A stretch of DNA of 8,841 nt, taken from Pseudomonadota bacterium. Lineage in GTDB: Bacteria > Pseudomonadota > Alphaproteobacteria > Rhizobiales > Xanthobacteraceae. Of the stretch, positions 1 through 7,254 are shown piece by piece. The position numbers and the translations under genes were made by a program. A model generated the notes under the pieces. That model worked only from the letters and a program-made list of their open reading frames with translations, was not told where the DNA came from and made no database searches. The DNA lies in NCBI GenBank assembly GCA_023433965.1, contig JAEYTQ010000090.1, positions 1-8,841 on the forward strand, given 5' to 3'. Each line of letters starts with the position of its first letter. Within the stretch, counting starts at the first letter, position 1.

Positions 1-710
1 CCGAGCTCCGCGAGTTCAAGGTGTATCGCTGGAATCCGGACGACGGCAAGAATCCGAGCGTCGACACCTATTACATCGACACCAATGATTGCGGTCCGAT
101 GGTGCTGGACGGCCTGATCTGGATCAAGAACCACATCGACCCGTCGCTGACCTTCCGCCGCTCCTGCCGCGAAGGCGTCTGCGGCTCCTGCGCCAAGAAT
201 ATCGACGGCCAGAACACGCTGGCCTGCACCAAATCGATGCACGAGGTGAAGGACGGCGCGGTGAAGGTCAATCCGCTGCCGCACCAGCCCGTGGTGAAGG
301 ACCTCGTTCCGGATCTCACCAATTTCTACGCGCAATACGCCTCCGTCGAGCCGTGGTTGAAGACGACCTCGCCGACGCCGCAGAAGGAATGGCGCCAGAG
401 CCACGAGGATCGCGAGAAGCTCGACGGCCTCTACGAGTGCATCCTCTGCGCCTGCTGCTCGACCTCCTGCCCGAGCTATTGGTGGAACAGCGAACGCTAT
501 CTCGGCCCCGCCGCGCTGCTCCAGGCCAACCGCTGGGTCTCGGATTCGCGCGACGAGGCCACCGGCGAGCGCCTCGACAATCTCGAGGATCCGTTCCGGC
601 TCTACCGCTGCCACACCATCATGAACTGCGCCAAGGCCTGCCCGAAGGGCCTCAATCCAGCCGAAGCCATCGCCGAGCTCAAGCTCAAGATGGTCGAGCG
701 CCAGGTCTGA
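1..710 (+). CDS. sdhB: Succinate dehydrogenase iron-sulfur subunit SdhB, 5' end cut by window
   Basis: This is the iron-sulfur subunit of succinate dehydrogenase (complex II). It passes electrons from the flavoprotein SdhA to quinone at the membrane anchor, on the cytoplasmic face. The reading frame is open from the first full codon at 3, so the true start lies upstream; about 25-30 N-terminal residues are probably missing. Counting from the codon at 3, the [2Fe-2S] cysteines are C55, C60, C63 (motif CREGVCGSC) and C75. The [4Fe-4S] set is C146, C149, C152 plus C213, and the [3Fe-4S] set is C156, C203, C209. All cluster ligands are present and the C-terminus (KLKMVERQV) is typical, so the protein should be functional. 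The usual order sdhCDAB would put sdhA just upstream, outside the window. One oddity is a lysine after CGSCA, where many homologues have methionine. Identity is near certain. Confidence 0.98.
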   Translation, partial: ELREFKVYRWNPDDGKNPSVDTYYIDTNDCGPMVLDGLIWIKNHIDPSLTFRRSCREGVCGSCAKNIDGQNTLACTKSMHEVKDGAVKVNPLPHQPVVKDLVPDLTNFYAQYASVEPWLKTTSPTPQKEWRQSHEDREKLDGLYECILCACCSTSCPSYWWNSERYLGPAALLQANRWVSDSRDEATGERLDNLEDPFRLYRCHTIMNCAKACPKGLNPAEAIAELKLKMVERQV

Positions 711-719
711 CGCGCGGTG

Positions 720-751
720 GGGCGTGACACGAACAACAACGTGTCACGCCG
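720..751. terminator. Perfect hairpin between convergent genes, putative bidirectional terminator
   Basis: The arms GGCGTGACAC (721-730) and GTGTCACGCC (741-750) are perfectly complementary, and G731-C740 adds an eleventh pair around an 8-nt loop. The hairpin starts 10 nt after the sdhB stop. It also contains the stop codon of the minus-strand regulator (744-746 read in reverse), so it can form at the 3' end of both transcripts. No run of T follows on either strand, so a classical intrinsic terminator is not proven. The stem may instead act as an mRNA 3'-end stabiliser or a weak terminator. Confidence 0.55.
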
Positions 752-1889
752 TGCCCTGCTTACGCCCGGCGGCGAGCTTGTTAGCGGACCCGGCGGGCCC
801 GCTTGGCTTTGAAGCCCCGTGCTCGACCGCCCGGCGCCATTGGCGGTCGGTCACGCGCAACTTGATTTCGTCCGAAGCAAGCGCAGCGAGATGGGCTAGG
901 ACCTGCTTCTGGGTGTCGTCGAGCGTGCGGGGCTTTGTGTCGATCACGCAGAGCGACCCAAGCGTGAAGCCGTCGGGATCCACCACCGGGCACCCAGCGT
1001 AGAACCGAAATCCCAGTTCCCCCAATACGGCCGGATTCTCGGCGAAGCGCGGGTCGGTGGCGAGGTTCTCAGCCACCATGATGTCGTGTTGCAGAATGGT
1101 GTAGTTGCAGAACGCCCAGCCGCGCGGCGTATCGGCCATGTCGAGCCCGTAGCGCGACTTGAACCATTGGCGGGTCGGGGTGAGCAGCGTCAGCAGTGCG
1201 ACGGGAGCGTCGAGGCTGCGCGCCGCCAACCAGGTCAGACGATCGAAAGCATCCTCCGGCGGCGTGTCCACGAGGCCGGAACGTTCGAGCGCCACGAGCC
1301 GCTGGCCCTCATTGGCCGGAAACGGAAAAGATGGCGGTGTCTCGAACGGAAGGGGAAGCTCGACGGCGCCCCGAATCGCGTCCTCGACCGCCTCGGGCAG
1401 CGCGGCCAATCCATCGATGAACCCCGTCGTCCCGATGTCTGCCGAAGAGCGGCCGACAACCAGAATCTTCGTGCTTCCGAGAGCCGGATCAGAGCGCAAG
1501 CTTTCCAGCAGGGCTGAACTGCCGGCGTTTGATGGTTCGGCTTCGATGACGATTGCCGCCGGCAGCCGGGAGCCGATCGCAAGCAGCGCCACATGGACGT
1601 CGGTGTAGCGCTCGACGACACAGTATTTGATCTCCGCGAGTGCCGCGGCGTAGCCGGCGATGCGGTCCGGACGCGCAATCACAATCACCCGCGCAGAAGC
1701 AGTCATCGTCTGAGCCGGGCCGGTGATCTGCGCAAGAACGTCGCGACGGTAGACGCGTCGATGCCCGCCTGGAGTTTTCCAGGAGGGGATCATCCCGCCT
1801 TCGATCAGCAGCTGCGCGGTGCGGATCGAGACCCCCAAGATCTTGGCAGCCTCCGCCGTCGTGAGGATGTCCTTGTCCATTGAGCCCAT
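744..1889 (-). CDS. HTH (excisionase/BldC-type), pseudo-receiver and GAF one-component regulator
   Basis: This is a 381-residue cytoplasmic protein that probably binds DNA and senses a small ligand. Residues 7-55 form a MerR/excisionase-like helix-turn-helix: TTAEAAKILGVS, then the wing SWKTPGGHRR and YRRDVL. Residues 66-176 resemble a response-regulator receiver (LLESLRSDPALGSTKILVV is typical). However, the acidic pair is missing, the phospho-aspartate position reads IVIEAEP with E116, and no conserved lysine follows. Residues 193-347 are a GAF domain of the type that opens with LDTPPExAFDRLT; here one sees VDTPPEDAFDRLT, QWFKSRYGL, ATDPRFAENP, RFYAG and LGSLCVID. The start at 1889 (MGSMDK) is preceded by a GGGGGC stretch; 1880 (MDKDIL) is equally possible. 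An upstream in-frame start at 2063 was rejected because it would translate the AT-rich repeat. The gene converges on sdhB and diverges from the GMC oxidoreductase. Ligand and targets are unknown. Confidence 0.88.
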   Translation of the reverse strand: MGSMDKDILTTAEAAKILGVSIRTAQLLIEGGMIPSWKTPGGHRRVYRRDVLAQITGPAQTMTASARVIVIARPDRIAGYAAALAEIKYCVVERYTDVHVALLAIGSRLPAAIVIEAEPSNAGSSALLESLRSDPALGSTKILVVGRSSADIGTTGFIDGLAALPEAVEDAIRGAVELPLPFETPPSFPFPANEGQRLVALERSGLVDTPPEDAFDRLTWLAARSLDAPVALLTLLTPTRQWFKSRYGLDMADTPRGWAFCNYTILQHDIMVAENLATDPRFAENPAVLGELGFRFYAGCPVVDPDGFTLGSLCVIDTKPRTLDDTQKQVLAHLAALASDEIKLRVTDRQWRRAVEHGASKPSGPAGSANKLAAGRKQGTA

Positions 1890-1967
1890 CTTTGCCCCCG
1901 GCTCGCTGGCCGGGCCTGTCCCCGCCTCACAATGTCGTGCTCTCGCCCCCGTTGACAAGGGCCACCA

Positions 1968-2023
1968 CAGCCTATTTTGATAGATTTGATGATAATGATA
2001 GATTTGATAAATCTGATAGGCTG
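1968..2023. repeat. AT-rich tandem GAT repeat array bounded by 8-bp inverted repeats, putative operator
   Basis: CAGCCTAT (1968-1975) and ATAGGCTG (2016-2023) are perfect inverted repeats. Between them lies a head-to-tail array with an 18-bp period: GATAGATTTGATGATAAT (1979-1996), GATAGATTTGATAAATCT (1997-2014), then GATAGG. It can be read as five 9-bp blocks starting at 1979, 1988, 1997, 2006 and 2015, each opening with GAT. Positions 1974-2018 contain only 9 G or C in 45 bases, against a GC-rich background. A 15-bp palindrome, AGATTT-GAT-AAATCT, sits at 2000-2014. The array lies 90 bp upstream of the GAF regulator start and about 260 bp upstream of the GMC gene, so an operator role is inferred from placement and regularity. 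Confidence 0.6.
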
Positions 2024-2275
2024 GATGCGCGCGGTTTGGCAGATGCGCAGCGTCCGTTCCCATCCATTCAAAACCAGCACGCTACGGCCTGACTGCTCAA
2101 ATTCAAATCCTGCCGGCGAAGCCAGGCAGCCCTCCCACAAGCGAAGCCGCGCCCCGGTCAAGCAGCCCGCGGTTCGCCAGCTGCGGGAACGGCGCGATCC
2201 CTGACTTGCAAGCCGACCCTCTCCCCCTTCCACCCCGTCCGCCCGGAGCTCATTCCGGTCGCGCGAAAACTGCAT

Positions 2276-2279
2276 GGAG
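2276..2279 (+). promoter_or_regulatory. Ribosome binding site that fixes the GMC oxidoreductase start
   Basis: GGAG ends 7 nt before the ATG at 2287. This supports 2287 as the start over the in-frame TTG at 2206, which would add a proline-rich leader not expected in this family. Confidence 0.7.
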
Positions 2280-2286
2280 CAATCCA

Positions 2287-3900
2287 ATGAACGACGTCCT
2301 GCCTTCCGATCTTCCGGAGTTTGCCGATCGCGCTGCCGCCAATCAGCGCCAGCTCAGCGAGACCCTGCGCGGCAGCTACGATTTTATCGTCTGTGGCGCC
2401 GGCAGCTCGGGCTCGGTCGTCGCCCGCCGCCTCGCCGAAAATCCATCCGTCACGGTCCTGTTGATCGAAGCCGGCGGCAGCGACGAGGTGCCGACCGTCA
2501 TGGACCCGGCGGCGTGGCCCGGCAACCTCGGCAGTGCGACCGACTGGGGCTTTGTCGCCGAGCCCAATCCGTATCTGAACGGTCGCGCGCTTCCGATGTC
2601 GATGGGCAAGGTTGTCGGCGGCGGGTCGAGTATCAACGTGATGTTGTGGGCGCGCGGCCACCGCACCGACTGGGACTTCTTCGCGGAGGAAGCAGGCGAT
2701 CAATCCTGGGGCTACGATGCGGTCTCGAACATCTTCCGGGGGATCGAGAATTGGCAGGGCACGCCCGATCCGCGGCATCGCGGCACCGGGGGCCCCGTCT
2801 TCGTGCAGCCGCCACCGGATCCCGGGCCGGCCGCATTGGCGATGCTAGCCGCGGCGAAGGAGATCGGGATTCCAACCTTTGAAAGCTCCAACGGCGAGAT
2901 GATGGAGGGCGAAGGGGGCTGTGCCCTCACGGACATCCTGGTCCGGAACGGCAGGCGCAACTCCATCTTCCGTGCCTATACCTATCCCTTCCTCGATCGG
3001 CCAAATCTCACGCTCCTGACCGGAACGCAGGTCTCCCGCGTCCTGCTCGAGCACGGGAAAGCGGTCGGCGTCGAGGCGGTCCGCGACGGCCGGACATTGC
3101 GCATCAACGCGTCCCGAGAGGTCGTGCTTGCGCTCGGGGCGATCCAGACGCCGTCCGTGCTGATGCGATCGGGCATCGGCGACGAGAACGAGCTTCGGAC
3201 GTTTGATATACCAGTGGTTCAGCACCTGCCCGGCGTCGGCCAGAATCTGCAGGATCACGTCTCGTTCGGATGCATCTGGGAGTATCGCGAACCAATCGCG
3301 CCGCGTAACACCGGCAACGGGGCGACGCTCTATTGGAAATCTGATTCTGCACTCAGGACTCCCGACCTTCTGTTCTGCCAGGTCGAGTTTCCCGTGCCGA
3401 GCCCCGAGACGGCGGGCCGGGCGCCAGCCCATGGCTGGACGATGTTCGCAGGTCTTGCCTTGCCGAAGAGCCGGGGCCGGGTCAGGCTCCGAAATGCCGA
3501 GCCGCTTGCCACACCGCGGATCGAAGCCAACATGCTGTCGCATCCTGACGATCTGAAGACGGCGATCGCCTGCGTCGACCTTTGCCGTTCGCTCGGCAAT
3601 ACAAGCGCGTTCGAGCCATTGGTGACTCGCGAGTCAATGCCCGGTCCTCTTGGCGTCACCGAGATGGAACGCTTCGTGCGCGACTCTGCGGTGACCTATT
3701 GGCACCAGACATGCTCGGCGAAGATGGGGCGCGACGCCATGTCCGTGGTCGACAGCAAGCTCAGGGTTTACGGCGTCGACCGGCTTCGCATCGCCGACGG
3801 CTCGGTGATGCCCCGGATCACCACCGGGAACACGATGGCGCCTTGCGTCATCATTGGCGAGAAGGCCGCCCGTGCGATGCGCAGCGCGCACGGTATCTGA
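2287..3900 (+). CDS. GMC family FAD-dependent oxidoreductase (choline dehydrogenase-like)
   Basis: This 537-residue flavoenzyme of the glucose-methanol-choline family oxidises an alcohol; the substrate cannot be read from the sequence. The FAD-binding Rossmann motif is YDFIVCGAGSSGSVVARRLA at 31-50, followed by LLIEAGG at 58-64. The first GMC signature region is GKVVGGGSSINVMLWARG (107-124) and the second is GAIQTPSVLMRSGIG (284-298). The C-terminal substrate domain carries the catalytic histidine H473 in WHQTCSAKMG and N515 in GNTMAP as the second active-site residue. Length fits the family. There is no signal peptide, so it should be cytoplasmic. The motif HQTCSAKMG departs from the usual HPxGTCxMG of choline dehydrogenase, which suggests a distinct subgroup. 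No electron acceptor or partner dehydrogenase gene is adjacent. It is divergent from the GAF regulator, with which it may share control. The family call is secure; the specific reaction is not. Confidence 0.95.
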   Translation: MNDVLPSDLPEFADRAAANQRQLSETLRGSYDFIVCGAGSSGSVVARRLAENPSVTVLLIEAGGSDEVPTVMDPAAWPGNLGSATDWGFVAEPNPYLNGRALPMSMGKVVGGGSSINVMLWARGHRTDWDFFAEEAGDQSWGYDAVSNIFRGIENWQGTPDPRHRGTGGPVFVQPPPDPGPAALAMLAAAKEIGIPTFESSNGEMMEGEGGCALTDILVRNGRRNSIFRAYTYPFLDRPNLTLLTGTQVSRVLLEHGKAVGVEAVRDGRTLRINASREVVLALGAIQTPSVLMRSGIGDENELRTFDIPVVQHLPGVGQNLQDHVSFGCIWEYREPIAPRNTGNGATLYWKSDSALRTPDLLFCQVEFPVPSPETAGRAPAHGWTMFAGLALPKSRGRVRLRNAEPLATPRIEANMLSHPDDLKTAIACVDLCRSLGNTSAFEPLVTRESMPGPLGVTEMERFVRDSAVTYWHQTCSAKMGRDAMSVVDSKLRVYGVDRLRIADGSVMPRITTGNTMAPCVIIGEKAARAMRSAHGI

Positions 3901-3944
3901 CCGCCCTCGAGAGCAACAGCCTAAGTACTGGCTCATGTCAAATT

Positions 3945-3971
3945 GGCCCCTCGAACGAAGAGTCGAGGGCC
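3945..3971 (+). terminator. Hairpin downstream of GMC gene, possible terminator
   Basis: CCCTCGA (3948-3954) pairs with TCGAGGG (3963-3969) around an 8-nt loop. With C3947 bulged, two further G-C pairs extend the stem to nine. It lies about 45 nt after the GMC stop codon and ahead of the kinase gene. No T-run follows, so termination is only a possibility. Confidence 0.35.
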
Positions 3972-4090
3972 TGCCAGACAGCGCGACGAGGTGCTGCAGA
4001 ACCCCTGCGCGTGATCCCATTACGATACAACCCGCGGTTCCCGCGACAATCGGCTTCCTTCCTTGCGCGGAATTCAGTTAAGCTGCGATC

Positions 4091-4101
4091 AGGGACAGGA
4101 G
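4091..4101 (+). promoter_or_regulatory. Purine-rich ribosome binding site supporting the GTG start of the kinase
   Basis: AGGGA (4091-4095) sits 8 nt before the GTG at 4104, and AGGAG (4097-4101) overlaps the same approach at 2 nt. This favours 4104 over the later ATG at 4146, which would remove the residues before the first membrane helix. Confidence 0.5.
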
Positions 4102-4103
4102 CC

Positions 4104-6257
4104 GTGCAGAGGGCGCAACGCAATTCGCTAAGGCTGTTGCAGTGGATGATGGCGGCATCCTTGGCGCTGCCGATTGCGCTGTTCGTCATTGCTGCCGCGA
4201 TCTCCTACACGTCGACCAACGACATCGCCGACCGCGAGATCGAGCGCACGGTCGACGTCGCGCATGAGCACGCGCTCAAGGTGTTCGAGACCATCGACCG
4301 CAGCCTTGCCGAACTCAACGAGGTCGTGCGCGGCTTGCCGGACGACATCATCCGCACCCGCGAGCCGGCGCTGCATCGCCGCCTGAAGCGGCTGACCGAT
4401 GCGCTGCCGCAGCTCAAATCGGCCTGGATCTTCGATGCGGACGGAAAGGCCCTCGTCAACAGCCTTGCCTCGCCGCCGCCGGACCTGGGCTTTGCCGACC
4501 GCGATTACTTCTATGCGCACATCGACCAGAGCATCGGCACTTTCATCGGCACGGCGCTGACGCCGCGGCCGCCTTATCAGGGCGCCCGCTTCTTTGGCGT
4601 CAGCCGCCGCCGCGAGTCCGATGACGGCGCCTTCATCGGCGTGATCCAGGCCTCGGTGCTGCCGGAATATTTCGAGAGCTTCTACGCCAGGATCGGATCC
4701 GAGCCCGGCAGCTTCTTCGCGATGGGACGCACCGACGGTGCGATGCTCACGCACTTTCCCCGGCTCGACCGCGAGTATCGGCTCGATCCGGCAGGGCCCG
4801 TAGGCCAGAAGATCGCGGCCCGACCCCAGCACGGCCTCCTCACCCTCGTCTGGCCCTCGGACGGCATCGAGCGTCGCATCGGCTACCGGCGTGTCGCCGA
4901 ATACCCGATCTATGTCAGCGCCGGGCTCGAGACCTCGGCAATTCGCGCACGCTGGCTCGCCACCATCGGCCAGCATCTGGTATTCGGCGTCCCCGCGACC
5001 GCGCTGCTGTTCCTGCTGCTGGCATTCGCCCTGCGGCGCACCCGGCACCTTCAGGCCGAAGCCGCAAAGCGGCGCGAGGCCGAGGAGGCGCTCAAGCACA
5101 GCCAGCGGCTGGAGGCGCTCGGCCAGCTCACTGGCGGCGTCGCGCACGACTTCAACAACCTCCTGACGGTGATCCGCGCTTCGGTCGACCTCTTGAACCG
5201 CCCGCAGCTGACGGAGGAACGGCGCCAGCGCTACATCACCGCCATTGCGGATTCGGTGGCGCGGGCGGCCAGGCTGACCTCGCAGCTGCTGGCCTTTGCG
5301 CGGCGCCAGACGCTGAAGCCCGAGGTGTTCGACGTCGGGGCGCGGATGGAATCGCTGCACGACATGCTCGCCACGCTGCTCGGCCCCGCGATCGAGATCG
5401 TCATGCAGCTGCCGTCCGAGCGCTGCCTCGTCAATGCCGATGCCAGCCAGTTCGAGACCGCGCTGATCAACATGGCGACCAACGCGCGCGACGCCATGCA
5501 GGGCAAGGGCAGGATCGTGTTCAAGGTCGAGGCCACTGCGACCGTCCCGGACACGCCGGCACCGCCTCCGGCCGGTGCGAGCGCGGCAAACCACGGCTTC
5601 GTTCGCGTGACCGTCAGCGATACCGGCATCGGCATTCCCGCCGCGCGGCTTGGCCGCATCTTCGAGCCGTTCTTCACCACCAAGCAGGTCGGCCACGGCA
5701 CGGGTCTTGGCCTGTCCCAGGTGTTCGGCTTCACCCGCCAGTCCGGGGGCGAGGTGACCGTAACCAGCGAGGTGGGACACGGCAGCACCTTCTCGCTCTA
5801 TCTGCCGCGCGTACCGCCGGACCTGCTGCCGCAGCGCCAGGCGCCCAACACGGCGCCCGCCGTGGCCGGTAGCGGCATGTCGGTGCTGGTGGTCGAGGAC
5901 AATATCGAGCTGGCAAATTTCGCCGCCGATGGCCTCACCGAACTCGGCTACACCGTCACACTCGTCGACAATGCGACCGACGCCCTCGCCGAACTCGTCA
6001 TGGACGCCGACCGCTTCGACGTCGTGTTCACGGACGTGGCGATGCCCGGGATGACCGGGCTGGATCTGGCCCGTGCGATCCGCGATCGCGGCATCGAGGT
6101 GCCGGTCGTGCTGACCACCGGCTACAGCCAGGCCCTGTCACAGGAGGGCGCGGCCGGCTTCGATCTCGTGCAGAAGCCTTATTCGATCGAGGAATTGTCA
6201 CGCGTTCTGCATCGGGCCGCGGGGCTGCGGCGCGTGCGCGACGGCGCCGCCGAGTAG
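4104..6257 (+). CDS. Membrane hybrid histidine kinase with Cache-type sensor and fused receiver
   Basis: This is a 717-residue inner-membrane sensor kinase. A membrane helix at about 14-35 and a second at about 291-310 enclose a periplasmic segment of roughly 255 residues. That segment has double-Cache character, with FADRDYFYAHI at 130-140 and a late YPIYVSAGLE strand. A short coiled linker (about 315-335) leads to the HisKA domain, with H348 in GGVAHDFNNLL. The ATPase domain shows the N box (INMATNARDAM, N460), G1 box (SDTGIGIP, D506), F box (IFEPFFTTK) and G2 box (GHGTGLGLS). After a proline-rich linker (570-590), a receiver domain spans 593-705 with E598/D599, phospho-acceptor D644 in FTDVAMPG, and K691. 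All catalytic residues are intact. The fused receiver could act as a phosphate sink or pass phosphate to a separate partner. No response regulator with an output domain lies nearby, so the kinase is an orphan here. The signal is unknown. Confidence 0.95.
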   Translation: MQRAQRNSLRLLQWMMAASLALPIALFVIAAAISYTSTNDIADREIERTVDVAHEHALKVFETIDRSLAELNEVVRGLPDDIIRTREPALHRRLKRLTDALPQLKSAWIFDADGKALVNSLASPPPDLGFADRDYFYAHIDQSIGTFIGTALTPRPPYQGARFFGVSRRRESDDGAFIGVIQASVLPEYFESFYARIGSEPGSFFAMGRTDGAMLTHFPRLDREYRLDPAGPVGQKIAARPQHGLLTLVWPSDGIERRIGYRRVAEYPIYVSAGLETSAIRARWLATIGQHLVFGVPATALLFLLLAFALRRTRHLQAEAAKRREAEEALKHSQRLEALGQLTGGVAHDFNNLLTVIRASVDLLNRPQLTEERRQRYITAIADSVARAARLTSQLLAFARRQTLKPEVFDVGARMESLHDMLATLLGPAIEIVMQLPSERCLVNADASQFETALINMATNARDAMQGKGRIVFKVEATATVPDTPAPPPAGASAANHGFVRVTVSDTGIGIPAARLGRIFEPFFTTKQVGHGTGLGLSQVFGFTRQSGGEVTVTSEVGHGSTFSLYLPRVPPDLLPQRQAPNTAPAVAGSGMSVLVVEDNIELANFAADGLTELGYTVTLVDNATDALAELVMDADRFDVVFTDVAMPGMTGLDLARAIRDRGIEVPVVLTTGYSQALSQEGAAGFDLVQKPYSIEELSRVLHRAAGLRRVRDGAAE

Positions 6258-6382
6258 GCGCTTGCCCGCGCCGTGCGGAACGCGGCCCGACGCGCCAGCG
6301 GCCCCCATGCGCAATTGCAACACCCTGATGTGGCTCACCACGCGCCCCGGCGCCGAAATTGTGGCGTTCGTCAAAACCGGCT

Positions 6383-7240
6383 ATGCAGGCGCCGCCTGCA
6401 ACGAGGACCTGCTGCTTGACGTCCGCCAATGCCCCTTCGTCCGCGCCGTTCGGCGCGTTTGCGCCGAATGCGGCGCAGGCTGCGATCATCCGCCTCGTTC
6501 AACGGTCGGGTTTGAAGCGCGGCGCATTCCGGCCCTGGATGTCGCGGCTGGTGAACCTGCTGCGCGGGGGGCCTGTCGACGTGCAGTATCAGGGCGCCTC
6601 GTTCCGCCTCCATCATCAGGGCAGCGCCACCGAGCGCGGCGCGCTGTTCAATCCCGACTACAATCTCGACGAACTCGATTTCCTGCGCCGGCACACGCCC
6701 GATGGCGGCGTGTTCGTCGACGTCGGCGCCAATGTCGGCACCTTTGCGCTGGTGCTGGCGCGGCAGGTCGGCGCCACGGGCAAGGTGGTCGCGATCGAGC
6801 CGCATCCGCTGACGTTCGCGCGGCTGTCCTTCAACCATGCCGCGTCGAAAGCCGCGCAAGTGCGCCTGGTGCAGGCCGCGGCCGGCGACAGCGACGGCGA
6901 GCTGATGATCGAGACCGGCGGCGGCAATCTCGGCGCAACCCACGTCGTCACCGGCACCGCCGGCACCGATGCGATCAAAGTCCCATCGCTGCGATTGACC
7001 CGCATCCTTGAGGAGGCCGGCGTCACGCAGGTCGATTCGCTCAAGATCGACGTCGAGGGCTTCGAGGACCGCGTACTGATCGGCTTCTTCCGCGACGCGC
7101 CGCCATCGCTGTGGCCGCGCGCGGTGGTGATCGAGCACCTGTCACAAGACGAATGGCGGCAGGATTGTATTGCCGACGTGGTCGCGCGCGGCTATGCGAT
7201 TGCGCGCAAGACGCGCAGCAATACCTTCCTGTCGCGCTGA
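6383..7240 (+). CDS. FkbM family SAM-dependent methyltransferase
   Basis: This is a probable O-methyltransferase of the FkbM family, whose members typically methylate sugars or polyketides. The 285-residue product has the SAM-binding motif FVDVGANVGTFAL (about 111-123), an acidic strand end AIEPHP (137-142), and the family motif SLKIDVEGFEDRVLIGF (about 219-235). The region before the fold (RLVQRSGLKRG, RPWMSRLVN) reads as real protein. The start is uncertain: ATG 6383 has no clear ribosome binding site, TTG 6359 would add eight residues, and the first 35 residues are low in recognisable features. It begins about 125 bp after the kinase stop, so it may be the first gene of the cluster that continues with the VOC gene 24 nt downstream. 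No glycosyltransferase or polysaccharide genes are visible, so the substrate is open. Confidence 0.9.
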   Translation: MQAPPATRTCCLTSANAPSSAPFGAFAPNAAQAAIIRLVQRSGLKRGAFRPWMSRLVNLLRGGPVDVQYQGASFRLHHQGSATERGALFNPDYNLDELDFLRRHTPDGGVFVDVGANVGTFALVLARQVGATGKVVAIEPHPLTFARLSFNHAASKAAQVRLVQAAAGDSDGELMIETGGGNLGATHVVTGTAGTDAIKVPSLRLTRILEEAGVTQVDSLKIDVEGFEDRVLIGFFRDAPPSLWPRAVVIEHLSQDEWRQDCIADVVARGYAIARKTRSNTFLSR

Positions 7241-7254
7241 CGCGAACGAAGCAC

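Larger units (their letters stand above)
1890..2286. other. Divergent intergenic region between the GAF regulator and GMC oxidoreductase
   Basis: These roughly 400 bases separate two divergently transcribed genes and should carry both promoters. The clear feature is the AT-rich repeat array at 1968-2023. On the plus strand a perfect TTGACA hexamer lies at 1952-1957, but no convincing -10 box follows at normal spacing; TATTTT at 1973-1978 leaves only 15 nt. The remainder (2024-2286) is ordinary GC-rich sequence with no gene, RNA or repeat that I can support. The GMC reading frame stays open back to a TTG at 2206, but the added residues look non-coding. Confidence 0.6.

Noticed and set aside
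1952..1978. TTGACA with TATTTT as a sigma-70 promoter on the plus strand
   Set aside because: The 15-nt spacing is too short and no better -10 box lies at 16-18 nt; kept only as a note in the intergenic entry.
1968..2023. The AT-rich element as a small mobile element or attachment site
   Set aside because: The 8-bp terminal repeats suggest it, but there is no target-site duplication, no integrase and no tRNA nearby; an operator fits better.
1890..2063. N-terminal extension of the GAF regulator from an upstream start at 2063
   Set aside because: It would translate the AT-rich array into a Tyr-Gln-Ile repeat with no family support; the HTH domain begins right after the start at 1889 or 1880.
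3582..4103. Upstream extension of the kinase frame overlapping the GMC gene
   Set aside because: The overlap with the conserved GMC C-terminus and a good ribosome binding site at GTG 4104 place the start later.
4128..5780. 550-codon open frame on the minus strand
   Set aside because: It lies fully antisense to the hybrid kinase, whose motifs are all intact; the frame is open because of GC-rich codon bias and shows no recognisable domain.
6262..6500. Possible small gene before the methyltransferase in another plus-strand frame
   Set aside because: The frame runs on out of register through the methyltransferase; its first 75 residues show no known motif and no ribosome binding site.
6371..7138. 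255-codon minus-strand frame over the methyltransferase
   Set aside because: It mirrors the FkbM coding frame, which has clear SAM-binding motifs.
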